NCBI RefSeq assembly: GCF_947241125.1
Contig: NZ_OX365700.1
Coordinates: 3,442,001 to 3,506,000, forward strand
Direction: 5' to 3'
DNA length: 64,000 nucleotides
Origin: Nitrospira tepida
GTDB lineage: Bacteria > Nitrospirota > Nitrospiria > Nitrospirales > Nitrospiraceae
Below are positions 63,318 to 64,000 of this stretch, in pieces (the stretch's first letter is position 1; each line of letters starts with the position of its first letter). The position numbers and the translations under genes are program-made. Below the pieces are notes generated by a model. It had not been told where the DNA came from, made no database searches, and saw only the letters and a program-made list of their open reading frames with translations.

Positions 63318-64000
63318 CTAGAACGGATAGATCCAGTCCAAGATCCGCGTGAACCATCCCGGTCGCTGCACATCGTCCACCACCCCGAGCCCGGAATATT
63401 CAATCTTGGCATTGGCAATCGCGGAAGACAGCACGGTGTTTTTCGTGTCCACGTCCACCCGCCGGACGTGCCCGCTCAAGACCATCCGCTGCCGTTCGCT
63501 GTTGACCGTCACTTCTCGATGACCCTCGATCCGCAGGTCGCCGTTGGGCAACACTTCCATCACCATCGCCGACAGGGTACCGGTCAAGGTATCGGCCCGG
63601 CTGGTTGCTCCCTTGCCGCCGAACTTGTTCTTGGCACTGGCTTCGATCCCCAGGCTTTGGCGTCCGCCCGCGCTCAGGCTCACCCCGGGGATACCGAGAT
63701 ATCCGCGGCCGGTGCCGCCCATGCTGTGATCGATCGTGGATTCCCGTTCGGCCGTGGTGTCGGCGCTCTTCGATCCCTTGTGGTTTTCGACGATCTTCAC
63801 AGTCAAAATATCTCCCACCCGCATCGCCCGGAGATCTTCATAGAGATAGGCGCGGCCGTTCTCTTCCTGCCACAAGGACCCGACGGTTTTCGGAGGGGGC
63901 AACGGTTGCACGGTCACGGTCGGCGCCTTGGACGAATCCGAACTGCAAGCGGACAATAGCGCCAAGCAGGCCGCGCACCACACGAGTCCGGCGCAGGGGA
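63318..64000 (-). CDS. flgH: Flagellar L-ring lipoprotein FlgH (5' end outside window)
   Basis: The frame is open to the window edge. LVWCAACLALLSACSS is a lipoprotein signal with a lipobox (LLSAC), and the start codon probably lies just beyond base 64000; a GTG at 63983 would cut the signal short. FlgH motifs include VGSLWQEENGRAYLYEDLRAMRVGDILTVKI and IANAKIEYSGLGVVDDVQRPGWFTRILDWIYPF at the C-terminus. It forms the outer-membrane L ring. Confidence 0.92.
   Translation of the reverse strand, partial: PCAGLVWCAACLALLSACSSDSSKAPTVTVQPLPPPKTVGSLWQEENGRAYLYEDLRAMRVGDILTVKIVENHKGSKSADTTAERESTIDHSMGGTGRGYLGIPGVSLSAGGRQSLGIEASAKNKFGGKGATSRADTLTGTLSAMVMEVLPNGDLRIEGHREVTVNSERQRMVLSGHVRRVDVDTKNTVLSSAIANAKIEYSGLGVVDDVQRPGWFTRILDWIYPF

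Overview
The window is dense bacterial DNA with high GC content, mostly on the minus strand. It combines large multi-PAS hybrid kinases, a molybdenum-cofactor/Tat/multiheme cytochrome cluster, an arsenic operon and a FliW/CsrA-type flagellar locus. This mix suggests a member of the Nitrospirota (Nitrospira-like). That is an inference from gene content; no marker gene such as rRNA is present.

Region 1 (1-12.7 kb) is a two-component signalling block. On the plus strand lie the end of a histidine kinase, a CheY-like regulator, a receiver-kinase-receiver protein split by an in-frame TAG, and another receiver. On the minus strand lie a PilT ATPase, a PilZ protein, a 1000-residue membrane hybrid kinase with two receiver proteins, and a NarX-type kinase with its LuxR-type regulator. 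Region 2 (12.7-17.3 kb) holds a 275-bp MITE-like inverted-repeat element, a lone Tat-exported substrate-binding protein, and an arsenic operon (arsR, a DUF2703-like gene, ACR3, arsC) with a promoter that has an ArsR-like dyad in its spacer.

Region 3 (17.3-25.6 kb) is a nine-gene minus-strand run: HtrA protease, TatC, MogA/MoaB, Mrp, MoeA, MobB, a six-heme cytochrome c and an ABC-2 exporter. Together these would finish, load and export molybdoenzymes and supply electron-transfer partners. Region 4 (26-36.8 kb) has an atypical LuxR-type regulator, an NtrC-type regulator with a huge 8-PAS/GAF kinase, and a small cluster: a LuxR-type regulator with an autoinducer-domain-like N-terminus, a lux-box-like perfect dyad, a nitroreductase-fold protein and a ketosynthase whose first active-site His is Cys. 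This cluster is one candidate for an undescribed small-molecule system.

Region 5 (37-64 kb) is flagellar: motB, motA, an excisionase-like HTH gene, a PilZ gene, fliT-like, fliS, fliD, flaG and fliC; then a probable flagellin glycosylation island (two GT9 proteins, a CgeB-like protein, a 1400-residue radical-SAM/GT2/GT2/TPR fusion, a B12-radical-SAM protein, a sugar epimerase); then an HD-GYP protein, fliW, csrA, flgL, flgK, flgN, flgM, flgJ, flgI, a small unknown gene and flgH, which runs off the window. A repeated, structured intergenic element (four clear copies) sits directly before several start codons here. The 1400-residue fusion with a CX3CX3C cluster motif and the repeated leader element are the other two leading candidates for new biology.
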